Part shown: positions 29,907-42,192 of the stretch, piece by piece
How positions within the stretch are numbered: position 1 is the first letter of the stretch
Layout: each line of letters opens with the position of its first letter
Notes under the pieces: model-generated
Seen by the model: the letters and a program-made list of their open reading frames with translations, nothing else
Database searches by the model: none
What the model was told of the DNA's origin: nothing
Assembly: GCA_036873755.1 (NCBI GenBank)
Contig: JAVTVY010051596.1
Coordinates: 209,746-273,745 of the forward strand
From: Hanleya hanleyi
Lineage: Eukaryota > Mollusca > Polyplacophora > Lepidopleurida > Hanleyidae
DNA: 64,000 nucleotides
Reading direction: 5' to 3'
Made by a program: the position numbers and the translations under genes

Positions 29907-29912
29907 CACATT
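29907..29912. repeat. Right target-site duplication CACATT of Polinton B
   Basis: A perfect match to 19406-19411. Confidence 0.88.
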
Positions 29913-31611
29913 GTCTATATTTCCATTTCCATGTTAGAATAGTGGATTTTTTTTTACCTGTTAAAGATTGAGAAAGCTTAAATTATCCCCATCTTGCCAT
30001 ACTTAGGTATTTCCATATCATCTGCAAATACCTATTGTTATTCTATTCCAATTTTCGGAGCAATTTTTTGTACAGAGCAAAACGACCTCGACGATTTTAT
30101 GTACTGCTTAGATATTGGGCACACGTATAGGCAGTTGTCTTAGGTCACCCATGGTTGTCTCCACACATGACTTTGACTTTGACCTTTTGATCTATAAGCT
30201 CTCAAAGTAAAAATTCATTTTGCGAATACCGACTAAACGGATAAGAGTATCTGACTGAGATTTAGAATGTAAGTGTTTTAAGAAATTCGCAACACTGAGT
30301 CAATTAATTAAGTAGGTCAGAAGAACATTTTCGGGGTTCTCTTCCCTGGTGACGTTTTTCGTGTCGTCGGTGTGCAGACAAATGGAAACAGCAGATCTGC
30401 AAGGTACTAGAGTATTCGTAAGTCTTATGTATAGCCATGCTGTAGTTTTATTTTCAATCTATTATATAACAAGAAAGAGTAGTAATCACCCTTTTAATAT
30501 TGTCCAAAAACTGTCATTTTATAAGGAAACAAGCCACGGCGTCGATTCTTCTATTGTTAATGGACAATTTTATGACCTAAAAGAATATAACGTTAAATTT
30601 GACCTTTGACATATAGATTCGTCGCAGTAGAACGTGAAACTTTAGGGTCAGCACTTGAACGGCTTTTCCAATCAGACTGCAAATTGGGCCATGTGAAATA
30701 TGCCACATCACAATTTGGTCACAAGTGTCCGGACTCGACAACGACCATTACCTTTAGAATGGTAAGCATGCAAAATTCAAAAATACGGCTTCCATTTGCT
30801 GAAAATCTATCAAACTGACAGTCAGTAAACAATGAGATATTGTGAAACACTGAATTGTCTGTCTTTTGGCACTGATTACTCCAGAATTGGAGAAAAGAAA
30901 TTAGAATATGTATATTTGTGACCTATTTGTTCAGTAAATTGGCAAGAGATCTCCTAAGCTGAACTGACGGCTTCAACGACCGGGCTGGGTGGGCGGATAT
31001 TACTAAACGCTGGATCACGTGATCGTCTGACGCCTGTCTGGTTTCAGATCTCTCAACCATCAACAGCTTGGATACATTTGATGACAACCTGAACATTGTA
31101 GCATAGCCAAATCTGCACCCCGGCTCTGTCATTTTCTGACAAATAGTTCGCAAAGTAAAACAATTTTACCTCGGAGAGAAATGTTTGAAGTCGCTCCTGC
31201 AATTATAGATATCATACGTTTCAGGAATACCGACGAATCGCGCTTTAAACACCATCAAAAATATGTTGTCAAGTTTTTAACGGACTATATTCGTGACTAC
31301 GGAAAAAACAGGGACAAAGGTCAGAAACTAAGGTCACTGAGGTCATATGTCATCTGTAGTTTACTAGTCTTAAGCACAGACCTTGTTATAAACTCGTCTA
31401 CACTGGGGCCCGCTTTATTGATTTTAACATGCATAACTAGTGATGAGAACCATCTGGCATGTTTCACTGATGAGATTACATATGAACACAGAACATTTAT
31501 TTAAAGAGATGAATGCACCCGGTACTGATATAGTGTTAATTTATGTAAGAAGAAATGATTGATTTCCACCGTCCAATTGTATATTAACTAAAAATCAGTT
31601 TCAAACAGCTC
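29913..31611. other. No gene recognised
   Basis: AT-rich DNA. ORFs at 30349-30609, 30606-30818, 30923-31153 and 31181-31504 show no motif and no shared splice logic that I can support. No clear repeats. Confidence 0.4.
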
Positions 31612-31615
31612 TTAA

Positions 31616-32206
31616 CCCTATATGATGCAGGCATTAGGGAGGAGGGGGAAGGGGGGGGGCTCGGAATGCCTCCCCCCCCGGCTCGAAATGCCCCCCCTCA
31701 AATATTGTTTCGTTATCCGTTGAGCTAGGAGCATGAAACTTACCAAACTATACCGTTGGGTCGATGTCTACCAGAAAATGTAAGAAATATCCCAAATGGG
31801 CGCTTTGATGATGTAAGTGAAGCATGTTTTTCTTATTTTTTTTTTGGCAGATTTTTTTTTAGTTTATTTATGTGTTTTCTTAACAAAATGTGTTTTTTGC
31901 AAACACTTCATGGTAAATTAGTAGATAATAGCCTTATGTGAAATAAAATAAAGTTTGTGCAATTTTCCTGGAAGAAAAGCAAGAATTTGGAAGAAAAATG
32001 ACGAAAACTTCCCTTTTCTGATACCACATGACCGCCATGATCCTCTACTCGGCTGGCTATGAAAATAGACACAAAATGACCCCAATATGATAAACTGTAA
32101 AGTCGCGGAGGGGCAGCTTTCATTTTTTTTTTTTTTTTTTGTCGTTAGAGAGATGGTGGAGAAAGTTTGGTCCATAATGCCACCCCCCCCGTCAGGCCAG
32201 ATAGGG
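31616..32206. mobile_element. TTAA-flanked piggyBac-like MITE
   Basis: TTAA at 31612-31615 and 32207-32210 flanks CCCTATATGATGC... and ...CCAGATAGGG. CCC/GGG ends with TTAA duplications are typical of piggyBac. Poly-G/C tracts sit just inside both ends. The interior (GTTATCCGTTGAGCTAGGA, GGTAAATTAGTAGATAATAG) resembles arms of the 7.4-10.8 kb element. No intact gene. Confidence 0.7.
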
Positions 32207-32210
32207 TTAA

Positions 32211-32715
32211 GCGATTTTCCGGGAGATGAAGTACGAAAAGTTCTGTATTTAACCCGACGCACCAGATCAAATCTTTTAGGAATACACAAATGTACTAAAT
32301 AAGTCACCCCGCGGCCGAGATTAAATAAACGTCGTGTTTAGAATGAAATATCTGACGACCCACGTTAGGCCATGATGAATTATGCATCTTTGATAATTGA
32401 ATAGCGGGGCCCTGTGGGTCTCCCGGGATTGACCTAGGGTGTCGTCTGGAACACTCCAGGTCATGGTAAAAATAGGCCTCGGCCCGTTAGATAGCTTGTC
32501 GTAAGACGCGATTAATTGAGGCACCCGCGGGTTTCCCGAGTGTGAAAAGAAATAGGACCCCATCAGTCGGGTCCCGCGTGTTAAAAGCAATAGAACCCTA
32601 GCCGTGTAGTTTTCGGGTGTGAAAAGGAATAGAAACCAAACGTGTTGATATGACAGAAATAATGATGAAAGCGTTGAAACTGACGTTAAGTCAGACTCGG
32701 TCACTCACTCACTCA
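32211..32715. repeat. Decayed repeat ending in a SINE tail
   Basis: ATGAAAGCGTTGAAACTGAC followed by (CACT)n at 32660-32715 matches the tail of the 7929 SINE. The preceding part is diverged and may be the SINE body. Confidence 0.5.
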
Positions 32716-32754
32716 ATCCTTAAATCATCAATTCCACGAAATATTTAACCAAAA

Positions 32755-33368
32755 TGTAATTCCGTAACAAAATTCAAAATTTCGGTTATGTCCTTCCTGG
32801 ACAATTTTGCCCATGTTTTTGACCAGTCATTATCGCTCTTTCACATTTAATCGAATAGACGTGCCTTCCCGGGGACATAACAACAGAATTCATGTGCTTC
32901 GGTCTGTCCTCAGAATTTTTTAGACCGAATAAAATCGAAACTTGTAAAATAGGAAAAATTGCAACTTCTTAAAACATGGACCAAAATGTAATTCCGTAAC
33001 GCAGGTTTGCTTAACCACATTTATCAATTTGAAACTTTGCTTGATGGAAATCAGATATAATGTAGTCCGGGCGCTCAGGATTCGAATAAAATCAGGAATT
33101 AAATGATAAACGTTCGAGTTTTGATGGAATATATATGTAACCGACACGTCTTCATAAGGAGGTTAATTCACTGTAATTCCGTCACGCGGTATTCGAATGT
33201 CACGTGACCAGGTATAAAACACTTGTATTTCCTTTTTTTTTCTCTCATCCTACAGTTCTTAGTAATAGAGTTAGAAAAATGTTATTCCAAAACAGATTTT
33301 TCCATGGACGAGTAATAACAGGGGTTCAGAAGAAGAGAAAATATGGGTACCTTGTAATTCCGTAACGC
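32755..33368 (+). repeat. Four spaced copies of TGTAATTCCGTAACGC
   Basis: Copies start at 32755, 32987, 33172 and 33353, with spacings of 232, 185 and 181 bp. Surrounding bases are only weakly similar (CCAAAATGTAATTCCG at the first two), which indicates an old tandem array or a conserved motif. Confidence 0.5.
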
Positions 33369-34206
33369 TGGAATTGATGAAATGATGGGTGTTCATTTAT
33401 CATTCGATATAATATATGTAACACGACAAGAATTTAATTTCAACGCAGCAATGTTTAGGTGATGATCATATGTAGGCAATTCAATTGATGTCGAGTTACA
33501 TAGGCGATATCGGATTTCCTTACAATTTAATTGAATACAATGCAATAGAATAGGAACGTTTGGCGCTCGTAGCACTTGTTAAAAAGATATCAATATTACG
33601 AACTAAGGCCCTCGCAAGCAAATTGAGCATTCGAAAAAAACTTTCGACTTAATGTATGTAGCAAATCGTACGACTGACCATATAGTAATACGTTTATCTA
33701 CTGCTGTGATATGGCAAATGTATATATGGTAAGCGGCGTTATTAACGAGCTGTGTAAAGCGGCCGGAATTAACTAAAGAACGAGGCATTGCTTATATACT
33801 TATATCTGCTCTCCTGTATTGGAGATACTACGGCTCAACTCAGTCATACATGTATAATGTCAGCTAAGTAGGTGACTTTAACAACAATTTGCGAAGTGAT
33901 ATGATCCAATCGGTCCGTACCATGTTGTAGCGCCACTCAGAATTGGTGTACAGATATCCGCGTGACTTTATCACTGTTTTAAAACAAAGCAAACCACCTG
34001 AATTGTGTAGCAAGCGCAATGTAACTGAAACGAATAACCAAGGTTCCATACCTAATATAGACATTATATCATATATGGCGTTTTATTACATTATGTTTTC
34101 TAATTCTGCATTAGTTCACATCCCGCTACAGCGAGAGGACACGCTTGGAGCAAGTCATGGAAATACCGTGTCATTGTACCAACAATGTCTAGTTGTTTTT
34201 GTAATT
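33369..34206. other. No gene recognised
   Basis: AT-rich. The ORF 33943-34428 is opposite the conserved minus-strand frame at 34207-34515 and has no motif of its own. Confidence 0.35.
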
Positions 34207-34515
34207 TTATGGCACCGCTACAAAGCACTCCTCTCGACAAGTCACACTTCGTTCTACTATAATCCACTGATAAATCAGGCGATTCATAGAAATCCTGATT
34301 CCGACAATATTCCCTACAATCTGTCTCCTCTCCTCAACAACCTCAGCATAAGCATTGGCTTTTTGCGCCTCGGTTTCTTCATACCCATGTATATTCATCT
34401 GGTGTCGTATCATCGTCGTGTGTGGTGAATGTGCTTTCCCACTCAGAACATGTATAACCCATTTTGATGGTTCAACGTCGACTGGGATACGCTTGATTTC
34501 ATGGACGTAACACAA
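34207..34515 (-). pseudogene. Unrecognised coding fragment conserved between two repeats
   Basis: The minus-strand frame reads VDVEPSKWVIHVLSGKAHSP, then TMIRHQMNIHGYEETEAQ and EVVEERRQIVGNIVG. The copy at 17166-17300 preserves VEPSKWVIHVLSGKAHSP and HQMNIHGYE in frame despite many silent-looking changes, then stops. No family recognised. It may be part of an old transposon protein. Confidence 0.4.
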
Positions 34516-35760
34516 TAGCGCTCACCAACACCTAGTTTAACGCTTCTACGCCCTAATGAAACAGCTCAGAGGCTCTGATAAGTCCAGATATCCCATGGAA
34601 TTAACATTAGTTCATCGAAATGCAGTAATGCCCGTCGTTGCTCCTTAATGCCCGTCTCAACGCCTTAACGCCCTATCTTAACGGCCGTCTCAGTGTCTTA
34701 ACGCCCTAGCTTAACGCCCGGTCGTAACACCTTAACGCATTACCAACTGTCCAGTCACACGAACATACTTTGACCATTGACACATGAACCTTGATGAAAG
34801 TGATGTCATCTCCAGACGTGATGTCAACACCGGAAGTGACATCTCCGCGTGGATGTGTGCTCACCTGGTGCATCCTCATAACAGGAGAATCCATCGCTGA
34901 CCGCAGTCGAATGTTCTCTCCGGAACAGTCTACTGGCGAACTGATGTTTCGATTGGTCAATTTTCGATTTGAAAAAGGGCTCTTCCAAACAGTACAGCAA
35001 TGTAGGGGGAGAGGCTAGTGAGTGACAAAGAGCAGGTACATTGTTTTATTCGCTAACTAACCTGAAATGACAGAAAGGCTGTCATAACAACATACACTTT
35101 TAGCATATCTAGAACAATTAATTAGAACACGGCGCTTTGACTTGCGTTCAGCAACAATGCTGTACAGTCGACATGTGACCGCCTGACAAGCTGTCACCCC
35201 TATACACCGTCAGTAATAATCCATTGCATCGCACCCTACGGCAGTCATGACGCATGGGACTATTATTCATGCGAAACACAAACAAAAATCAATAACATAA
35301 ACTCGTTAGCAGTGGAACCAGTGTAGGTTATTAATGAACAGATTTTCGGAGATATTTTGTTAATAAATTAATGAGGTTATTACGGTGACAGAAGAATGTT
35401 TGTATTGGCGAAGTAATCTCTAAGCTGAGAGCGTGTTAATGATATTTCAATTGCGGTCACGTCTTGTAGCCAGACGATAGTCGTTCAGCTGACATGCACT
35501 GCTCTGAGGTTGCACCTGGTGGCGCCCCGCAAGTGAAGTCATCACCGGCGGTGGCGTCATCGCACGCATGTCCGCTTACCTTTTTATAGCTTGCAGGCGA
35601 TAGGGTGAACCCGGATACCGGCGGCGACGTTGAGACTGGGGTCAAAATAGTGCGTTAAGAAATTAAGCTAAGGCGCTAAGGCGTAACGACGGGCGTCAAT
35701 GCATTTCGATGAATTAGTGTCACTTACATGGCATATTAAGATCAATCAGATCTTCTGGGC
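34379..35760. repeat. Dispersed repeat, copy 2, with inverted ends
   Basis: Homologous to 17166-17800. From 34565 (GAAACAGCTCAGAGGCTCTG) the sequence is partly complementary to 35690-35760 (ATTTCGATGAATTAGTG, CAGATCTTCTGGGCTATTTC), so the repeat has terminal inverted arms with (TTAACGCC)-like words. It is interrupted by 34871-35512. Confidence 0.55.
34871..35512. mobile_element. 642-bp insertion with 9-bp target duplication
   Basis: CACCTGGTG at 34862-34870 and 35513-35521 flanks it. The homologous repeat at 17630 has a single CACCTGGTG, an empty site. The ends CATCCTCATAACAG and CTGCTCTGAGGTTG are imperfect inverted repeats (11 of 14). The interior encodes nothing recognised. Confidence 0.75.
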
Positions 35761-36540
35761 TATTTCACCAGGGTGTTGAATCTAGTGCCGGGGTACATCA
35801 GGATATTCTCAACCATCCATATTATGTACGGAACCATACCCGCGACTACAACGTGCCATCCTTTGGTGCCCGCACTGCTTGGTCGAATACCACCAGTGTC
35901 CTGGGGATTCCCCTTCTCTCGCTGCATAGTCTAGGCTATGAATAGCTATACATGGTGATTCCCTGTATGTATCGCTATGCATATAAACTTGAAGTGCCTA
36001 CGGAGTATAGTCGACACCTCCGAAACTTCCTTTTCTCTACTACTTCCCAGTGCGCATGCGAGTATCACCACCAGTCTGACCCTACCCGATAAGAGTTTAA
36101 ATAGGATACAACCCACGCTATATTTAAAACTGCAGATTAACCGCAGCTTCACGACACACCAGTCCAGTCTGACTCTCCCCACGACCGCTTCAATATGAAA
36201 CCTTACATGACCCATCTGAACCACGGATGGTCAATCGCTGCCCCAAAACATCCAAGTGCCCTTTTTCATTATTCCACTACACACCACTTAAGTCGGTTCA
36301 ACCAAATGCATTCTGTCTACTACTGCCCTATTGCGCATGCGCAGATTGACACCGGAATTCACGTCATCCCGGGTGTGACGTCATCCCCGGAAGTCCTGTG
36401 ACTGGAAGTGACCTTTGACTTTTGACCCAGACATAACGTCATTCCGGAAGTGATGTCACCTCCGCGTGACGTCATCTGCCTCAATACTCGGGAAACGGTC
36501 CTTTATATACTACTGCTGCCACAGCGCGCAAAAAAAATAT
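35761..36540. repeat. Polinton-TIR-like diverged block
   Basis: TTGCGCATGCGCAGATTGAC (36331), CTACTACTGCCC, ACCACGGATGGTCAATCG and CGGAAGTGATGTCACC resemble the TIR units and the 12960-14330 block. AGTGACCTTTGAC near 36408 is the inverse of the AGGTCA repeats. Confidence 0.45.
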
Positions 36541-36579
36541 TTCATGACTTTTCATGACCGAATTGAACCATTTTTCGTG

Positions 36580-36782
36580 ACTTCCGTGGTAGGAAATTGG
36601 CGGGAAAATTGTGCTTGTTGATTGTGCATACGAATATATAAATGGTCGCGAGAATGAAACGGGGAAAAAATTCTTTGCAGACTTCCGTGGTAGGAAATTG
36701 GCGGGAAAATTGTGTTTGTTGATTGTGCATACGAATATATAAATGGCCGCGAGAATGAAACGGGGAAAAAATTCTTTGCAGA
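36580..36782. repeat. Two-unit tandem repeat of ~101 bp
   Basis: ACTTCCGTGGTAGGAAATTG at 36580 recurs at 36681 with almost identical following sequence up to AATTCTTTGCAGA. ORFs here are repeat translations. Confidence 0.75.
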
Positions 36783-37303
36783 TAAAAAAAAAATAGATAA
36801 AAAAGCCTGATAGAGTGAAACGAAAACCCTATATCTGTATTGAATGCAGATTTTTCTTTCCAATAAGCATGAACGGCATCCTTGCTCATTTCGTCATCCC
36901 AATTAAGTCATGGTTCCTCTATCAGATCCGAGCCATGACGGATAGCTTGTACACCGCAACGAATATCAGCCACTTCAATCGGAAATTTTCGTGAGCTTTG
37001 ACCTCTCCGAACATGCCCATATTCGCAATACCTAAGCGCCAGGCATTGACTCCATCTGGTTGCTTTGAAGTCGGGTGTTTATAGGCTATCCGAGAATTCT
37101 TTTATTTAAGATACGCCCTCATGTTGTTTTCTCTCGGACTTCAAAGAGTTTGTCCTTCAGCTTCTCTCAGAAATTGGGCCTTCGTTTAATTATACAGAGA
37201 TCCCATGAAGGTACCGTATTACCCCCAAAACGCCGTTCGTTCATTGGTTGATATTTTAAACGGACAGTTCCAGTAATAAATGTACAGCCCTAATCTGCAG
37301 GGC
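36783..37303. other. No gene recognised
   Basis: No repeat boundary or coding motif seen. Confidence 0.35.
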
Positions 37304-37440
37304 CTGGTACGGAGATAGGAGTATACAGAACTGCATTGTGGAGGATCACTCATTCACACTCATAAGTTGACCTTACGGAGATAGAAGTATACAGAACTGC
37401 ATTATGGAGGATGACTCATTCACACTCATAAGTTGACCCG
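37304..37440. repeat. Two-unit tandem repeat of ~69 bp
   Basis: ACGGAGATAGGAGTATACAG and ACGGAGATAGAAGTATACAG each lead to ACTCATTCACACTCATAAGT. Confidence 0.75.
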
Positions 37441-38120
37441 TGTTCGGCTTCCCAACAAGTAGAAAACCTCTGTGTTGGTGACATGATCATAGCTATTAAT
37501 GAACCTTTCGATTGAAATGTTATATATTTAATATTTAAATTATTTCTACTTCCGAACACCCTGATTTTCTTGACGGAGAATATTTTTAAAAATGTCGTGA
37601 GAAACAACAAAAGAGGCAAAACAAATAGAGTAGATTTTTTGTTTAATTACTGGGAAATACGCTAGTAGGCGTCTTCGGTCATCTAAGACCCCTGGAGATT
37701 CCGGGGCATGGGCGGCCCCTGGACACTCGCCTTTTTGTGCTGTGATGCTGTGATAGTGGCCCCTCCAATCACCAATCATGATGCCAATAGCTTCCGCCGT
37801 GCCTGGTGAGGGACGGCGGAACGGGAGAATATTTGTATTCTATGTCACAGAGGACTGGTTATGGTAGATAATTAAAAACTGTAGTAACCCGGCTTGACAT
37901 TATAGGGAATGACTTCAATTGAGCCAAAGATGAAAGAGAAATACACTTAGAAAAAATCGATTTAAAAAAAATTCGATATATATATTAATTAATTTTCATA
38001 ATTTATTGAATAAATTTATACGTAGACATCGATCATCCAATATCCCACAGGCCAGGCAACTGTGAAACAACCCCTCTCGAGAAATCCTGACGACGCCCAT
38101 GGGGACTAGCTAAATAATAT
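37441..38120. other. No gene recognised
   Basis: AT-rich. Minus-strand ORFs at 37416-37779 overlap each other in two frames and lack motifs. Confidence 0.35.
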
Positions 38121-38150
38121 ATAGCCCTCAAGAGTACTCTTGAGGGCTAT
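38121..38150. repeat. Perfect 30-bp palindrome
   Basis: The arms ATAGCCCTCAAGAGT and ACTCTTGAGGGCTAT meet without a loop, within imperfect flanking TAGCTAA / TTAGCTA arms. Probably a small hairpin MITE. Confidence 0.6.
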
Positions 38151-38229
38151 AAATGGGAATTAGCTAATGGGGACAAACATGTACCATTAGGTTCCATGTT
38201 GGAGCTAAATCTGTCCCAGTCCCGAGCTC

Positions 38230-38322
38230 CCTCTGACCCCTGGCCAACGACGACTAATAATATATTATAGACTGTCTTAAATAATATACTATCTGTCGTC
38301 GTTGGCCAGAGGTCAGACTATT
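38230..38322. repeat. Inverted repeat CTGGCCAACGACGAC
   Basis: CTCTGACCCCTGGCCAACGA (38230) and TCGTTGGCCAGAGGTCAG (38298) are complementary around an AT-rich centre, with a third partial TCGTCGTTGGCC near 38322. Confidence 0.5.
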
Positions 38323-39009
38323 TCGTCGTTGGCCACATTGCTTCCGCAGTTTAACTGTTCGATCGGCGAAGCTATTGAAGAAAATGTGAACTGGGACGAG
38401 GGGTCGAGGAAGCTTGTAATAAATCTGTCCTTGGCCTATTAAACACATGCATAATCCCCGCAGAGGACAGACGCAGACGAACAAGGAAACTATTAAACAG
38501 TGTGTGAAAGTTGATATTTCATGCCAAATACAGTTCTAGTACATAGCGCTGTAATATATAGCCTACATATAAATTTGATGCCAAATGCAAGTAGCATTAC
38601 TAGACCTACCGATCTTTAGATGGACGACACCATCTGTTACTGTGGACACAAAAAAGTAGGCAGCTGAAACCCGAAATTTAAACCGCAAATGGTGACTGGG
38701 CAAACTACATCATCCTCGATTTCTGGAAAATGAAAGTAGCCGCGCAGCATTCAATACAGCATCCAACAACTGCGTTAAGGCGAGGGTCCATACGGTATAT
38801 TTCACCTACCGCACTGGACTAGCACTGACTGACCGCTGATGTTTTGACACCCTAAAACATTCTCACGGTGGAGAATATTCAGCATATCTTGGGTTTTTGT
38901 CGTCCTAAATAATTCCCAGTTACTAAGGTCTATCTTCTCGATCATATTCTGTCTGCCTTAAACCAAAAGTGATCTATTGTTTTAATGTCATAATAGCAGA
39001 CAATACATA
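38323..39009. other. No gene recognised
   Basis: No supportable ORF or repeat. Confidence 0.35.
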
Positions 39010-40215
39010 TTTCACTGTGTGGAAATTTCACTCAACTTTTTTTCGAGAGTAGCACTTTGATAATATCATCCAATCAGAAGAGATTCGCAGTTAAATATCT
39101 ATCTGGCGTCTGGGAAAAGACATTATTTTCAATATTTAGCACCTTTATAATATTATATAATTAGAAAAGATTCGCACTCAAATAATTATATGTAACTGGC
39201 GTCTGGGAAAAGACAATATATTCAATATTTAGCAATTTTATAATCTATACTATAAATAGAAGGGATTCGCAGTTAAATATCCACAAGACCCTTTTCGGAG
39301 AAAAGACAATATATTCAACATTTAGCACTTTTATAATATACTCTAATTAGAAGAGATTCGCATTGTCGGAGAAAGGACAATATATTCAATATTTAGCACC
39401 TTTATAATATCATGTAATTAGAATATATTCGCATTTAAATATATAGGTGACGTTTGAGAACAGACAATATATTGAATATTTAGCACTTTGATAATATCAT
39501 CTAATTAGAAGAGATTCGCAGTTAAATATCTATTTGGGGTTTGAAGAAAGACAATATATTCAATATTTAGCATCTTTATAATATCATATAATTACAAAAA
39601 TTCGCACTTAAATATGTAGCTGGCATCCGCGAAGAGATATATTCAATATTTAGCACTTTTATAATCCATACTATTTAGAAGACATTCGCAGTTAAATATC
39701 CGCAAGAGCCTTTTCGGAGAGAAGACAATATATTCAATATTTAGCACTTTTATAATCTAGTCTAATTAGAAGATATTCGCATTAGAATATCTGTAACACC
39801 GTGTCGGAGAAAGGACAATATATTCAATATTTAGCACCCTTATAATATTATCTAATTAGAATAGATTCGCACTTAAATATGTAGCTGACTTCTGAGAACA
39901 GACAATATATTGAACATTTAGTACTTTGATAGTATCATCTAATTATAAGAGATTCGCAATTAAATATCTAGCTGGCGTCCGAGAGAGACAATATATTCAA
40001 TATTTAGCACCTTTATAATATCATCTGATTAGAAAAAAAATCGCACTTAAATATGTAGCTGGCGTCTGAGAAAAGTCAATATATTCAATATTTAGCACTT
40101 TTATAATCTATGCTAAATAGAAGAGATTCGCAGTTAAATATCCACAAGAGTCTTTTCGAAGAGAAGTCAATATATTGAATATTTAGCACCTTTATAATAT
40201 CATCTAATTAGAATA
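39010..40215. repeat. AT-rich satellite, ~87-95 bp unit
   Basis: About 13 units share ATATTCAATATTTAGCACTT, TATAATATCATCTAATTAGA and GATTCGCAGTTAAATAT. Two subtypes alternate: one with AGCTGGCGTCTGAG, one with CCACAAGAGCCTTTTCGG. Confidence 0.85.
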
Positions 40216-40660
40216 TAATATGATTGTTGCAATCAAGGACCAAAGGAAGATGTTGTTTTTTGGCTCTTTGTTTCTTTCGAAATTACATTGAAAGTGACTG
40301 ATTGTTTCCGAAACACCTTCGGTCATCATTGAATGATTGGTTTGTTGTGCCAGTAAGTCTGAATACATGTCAGCTGTCTGCATCAGTGAAGTTGCCTTTA
40401 TATTGCCCGTTCTGTAGGCATCAATCAAGCTTTACCTGGGACTGTCTTAAACAGCCTATGCCAACTGTTTGGTTAAAAATTAATTGCCCGACATTCCTCC
40501 TCTAAATAAGCGCTGAATATGCATTGCATTTAGTACTACATGTATATGGTGTAACTTCTCTGGTCCAACAATGTTCTTGACCAGCCCAGCTTTCATGGTC
40601 CCAATATTCACTTCTCATTGATTGGAACCTCTGTAAACCGAACCATGCTGAAGTATTTGT
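40216..40660. other. No gene recognised
   Basis: Short opposing ORFs without motifs, between two satellite arrays. Confidence 0.35.
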
Positions 40661-40664
40661 CATT

Positions 40665-41020
40665 GCATACGGTACTGAAGTATTGGTCGTTGGATACTAG
40701 AGTAATGATCATTGCATACTGAAGTATTTGTCATTGCATACTAGAGTATTGGTCATTGCATACTGAAGTATGTCATTGCATACTGAAGTATTTGCCATTG
40801 CATACTAGAATCTTGAGTATTGGTCATTGCATACTGAATTATTTGTGATTGCATACTAGAGTATTGGTCATTGCATACTGAAGTATTTGTCATTGCATAC
40901 TAGAGTATTGGTCATTGCATACTGAAGATTTGTCATTGCATACTAGAGTATTGGTCATTGCATACTGAAGTATTTGTCATTGCATACTACTGAAGTATTT
41001 GTCGTCGCATACTGGAGTAT
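40665..41020. repeat. Minisatellite, 22/44-bp unit
   Basis: CATTGCATACTGAAGTATTT and CATTGCATACTAGAGTATTG alternate about eight times. Confidence 0.85.
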
Positions 41021-41758
41021 TGGTAAATTGCATTCCAAAGTATATTTCGAGTAAATATTTCACATTATATGATTGAAATACTGGTTTCATCTGAAGTACA
41101 AGTATACTGAGTGTCAAGTCTGAAGTACAACTTGAACCTGGGTTACATGTTATTTTAATTTTACAGTTATTTTTTGTCTATAGATTGATCAGAAATCTGA
41201 TTTCAATGTAAATACACGCACGGTGAAACAGTAAACTTTGTTAATATAGATTATTTGTTTGCTTATACCAATTTTTGCTGCCTTTGCTTACATGTACATA
41301 TTTATCAAAGGTATATAAGCAAATCTACTTGACGCTGCCTCTACCACAATGTCGAAGATTCATTGACTTGAGAAGACCATGTTCGGTCGAAATGTGACCT
41401 GTGTTGGGGTGGAAACTTCCATTTTGGAAAAAGTTTCCTGAAGTCAAGATTTATTTATTTTGTTGGATTTGGGGTTTGATTTCGGTTTTTTAAAGATCAC
41501 TAATTATTGGTGATGAAAACATCACAATAAAAGAGGTTAACAACATACATGTATTTTAATGTTCTTTTAATGTTCACTCTTGCCATGCTGTGAAAATTAA
41601 CAACATGATGAACAAGTCATGACAGTACTGAAATAGAAAAGCTTTACATTTAGTTGTACAGTTTTTAGCTAGAATCTAAAAACAGACGGCTGAATACATG
41701 TTTGTTCCATGGCATGGCTGGACCCAACTTGGTGTTTCATTTTTATTGGTCATACATG
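41021..41758. other. No gene recognised
   Basis: AT-rich sequence without ORFs over 60 codons. Confidence 0.4.
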
Positions 41759-41760
41759 TA

Positions 41761-41938
41761 CAGTGAAACCTGTATAATCCGACTGCTCGGGATCAAAATT
41801 TTGTGTCAGTTTTGACAGGGTTCTGATAATACAAAGGTCCAAATCAATGGTAAATTGCCCATTGGTAACAAAACAAATGCCAATCATATATAAAGGTTGG
41901 TTGGTTTATTCAGGTGTCGATTCAGACAGGTTTCACTG
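41761..41938. mobile_element. Tigger/pogo-like MITE (178 bp)
   Basis: TA followed by CAGTGAAACCTGTATAATCC at the left, and GATTCAGACAGGTTTCACTG followed by TA at the right. CAGTG termini with a TA duplication are typical of pogo/Tigger. Confidence 0.75.
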
Positions 41939-42192
41939 TATTTTCATTCTGAAATAGAGGGTCAGACCGTCACCCTGAAACTCGTTATCGTACATGTGTA
42001 ACTAGAAAGGCCTGAAATAAGGAGTAATATTTACCAATATAAGGAGCATGCAATTATTGATCCTCCCGCGAAAACATGATTGATTTTTCCATCGCAACAG
42101 TCACCCCACTGGGAACGCAGCCTATCGGAGATGGCTCAATTCTCATCTCCTACCAACAGCTGCAAACCCGGGAGGCCGAGACAGCCCACCGC

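Noticed and set aside
31181..31504. 107-codon ORF as a gene
   Set aside because: No domain, no splice or promoter support, no homologue elsewhere in the window.
39010..41020. CRISPR-like arrays
   Set aside because: Units are contiguous tandem repeats without unique spacers, in a eukaryotic context.
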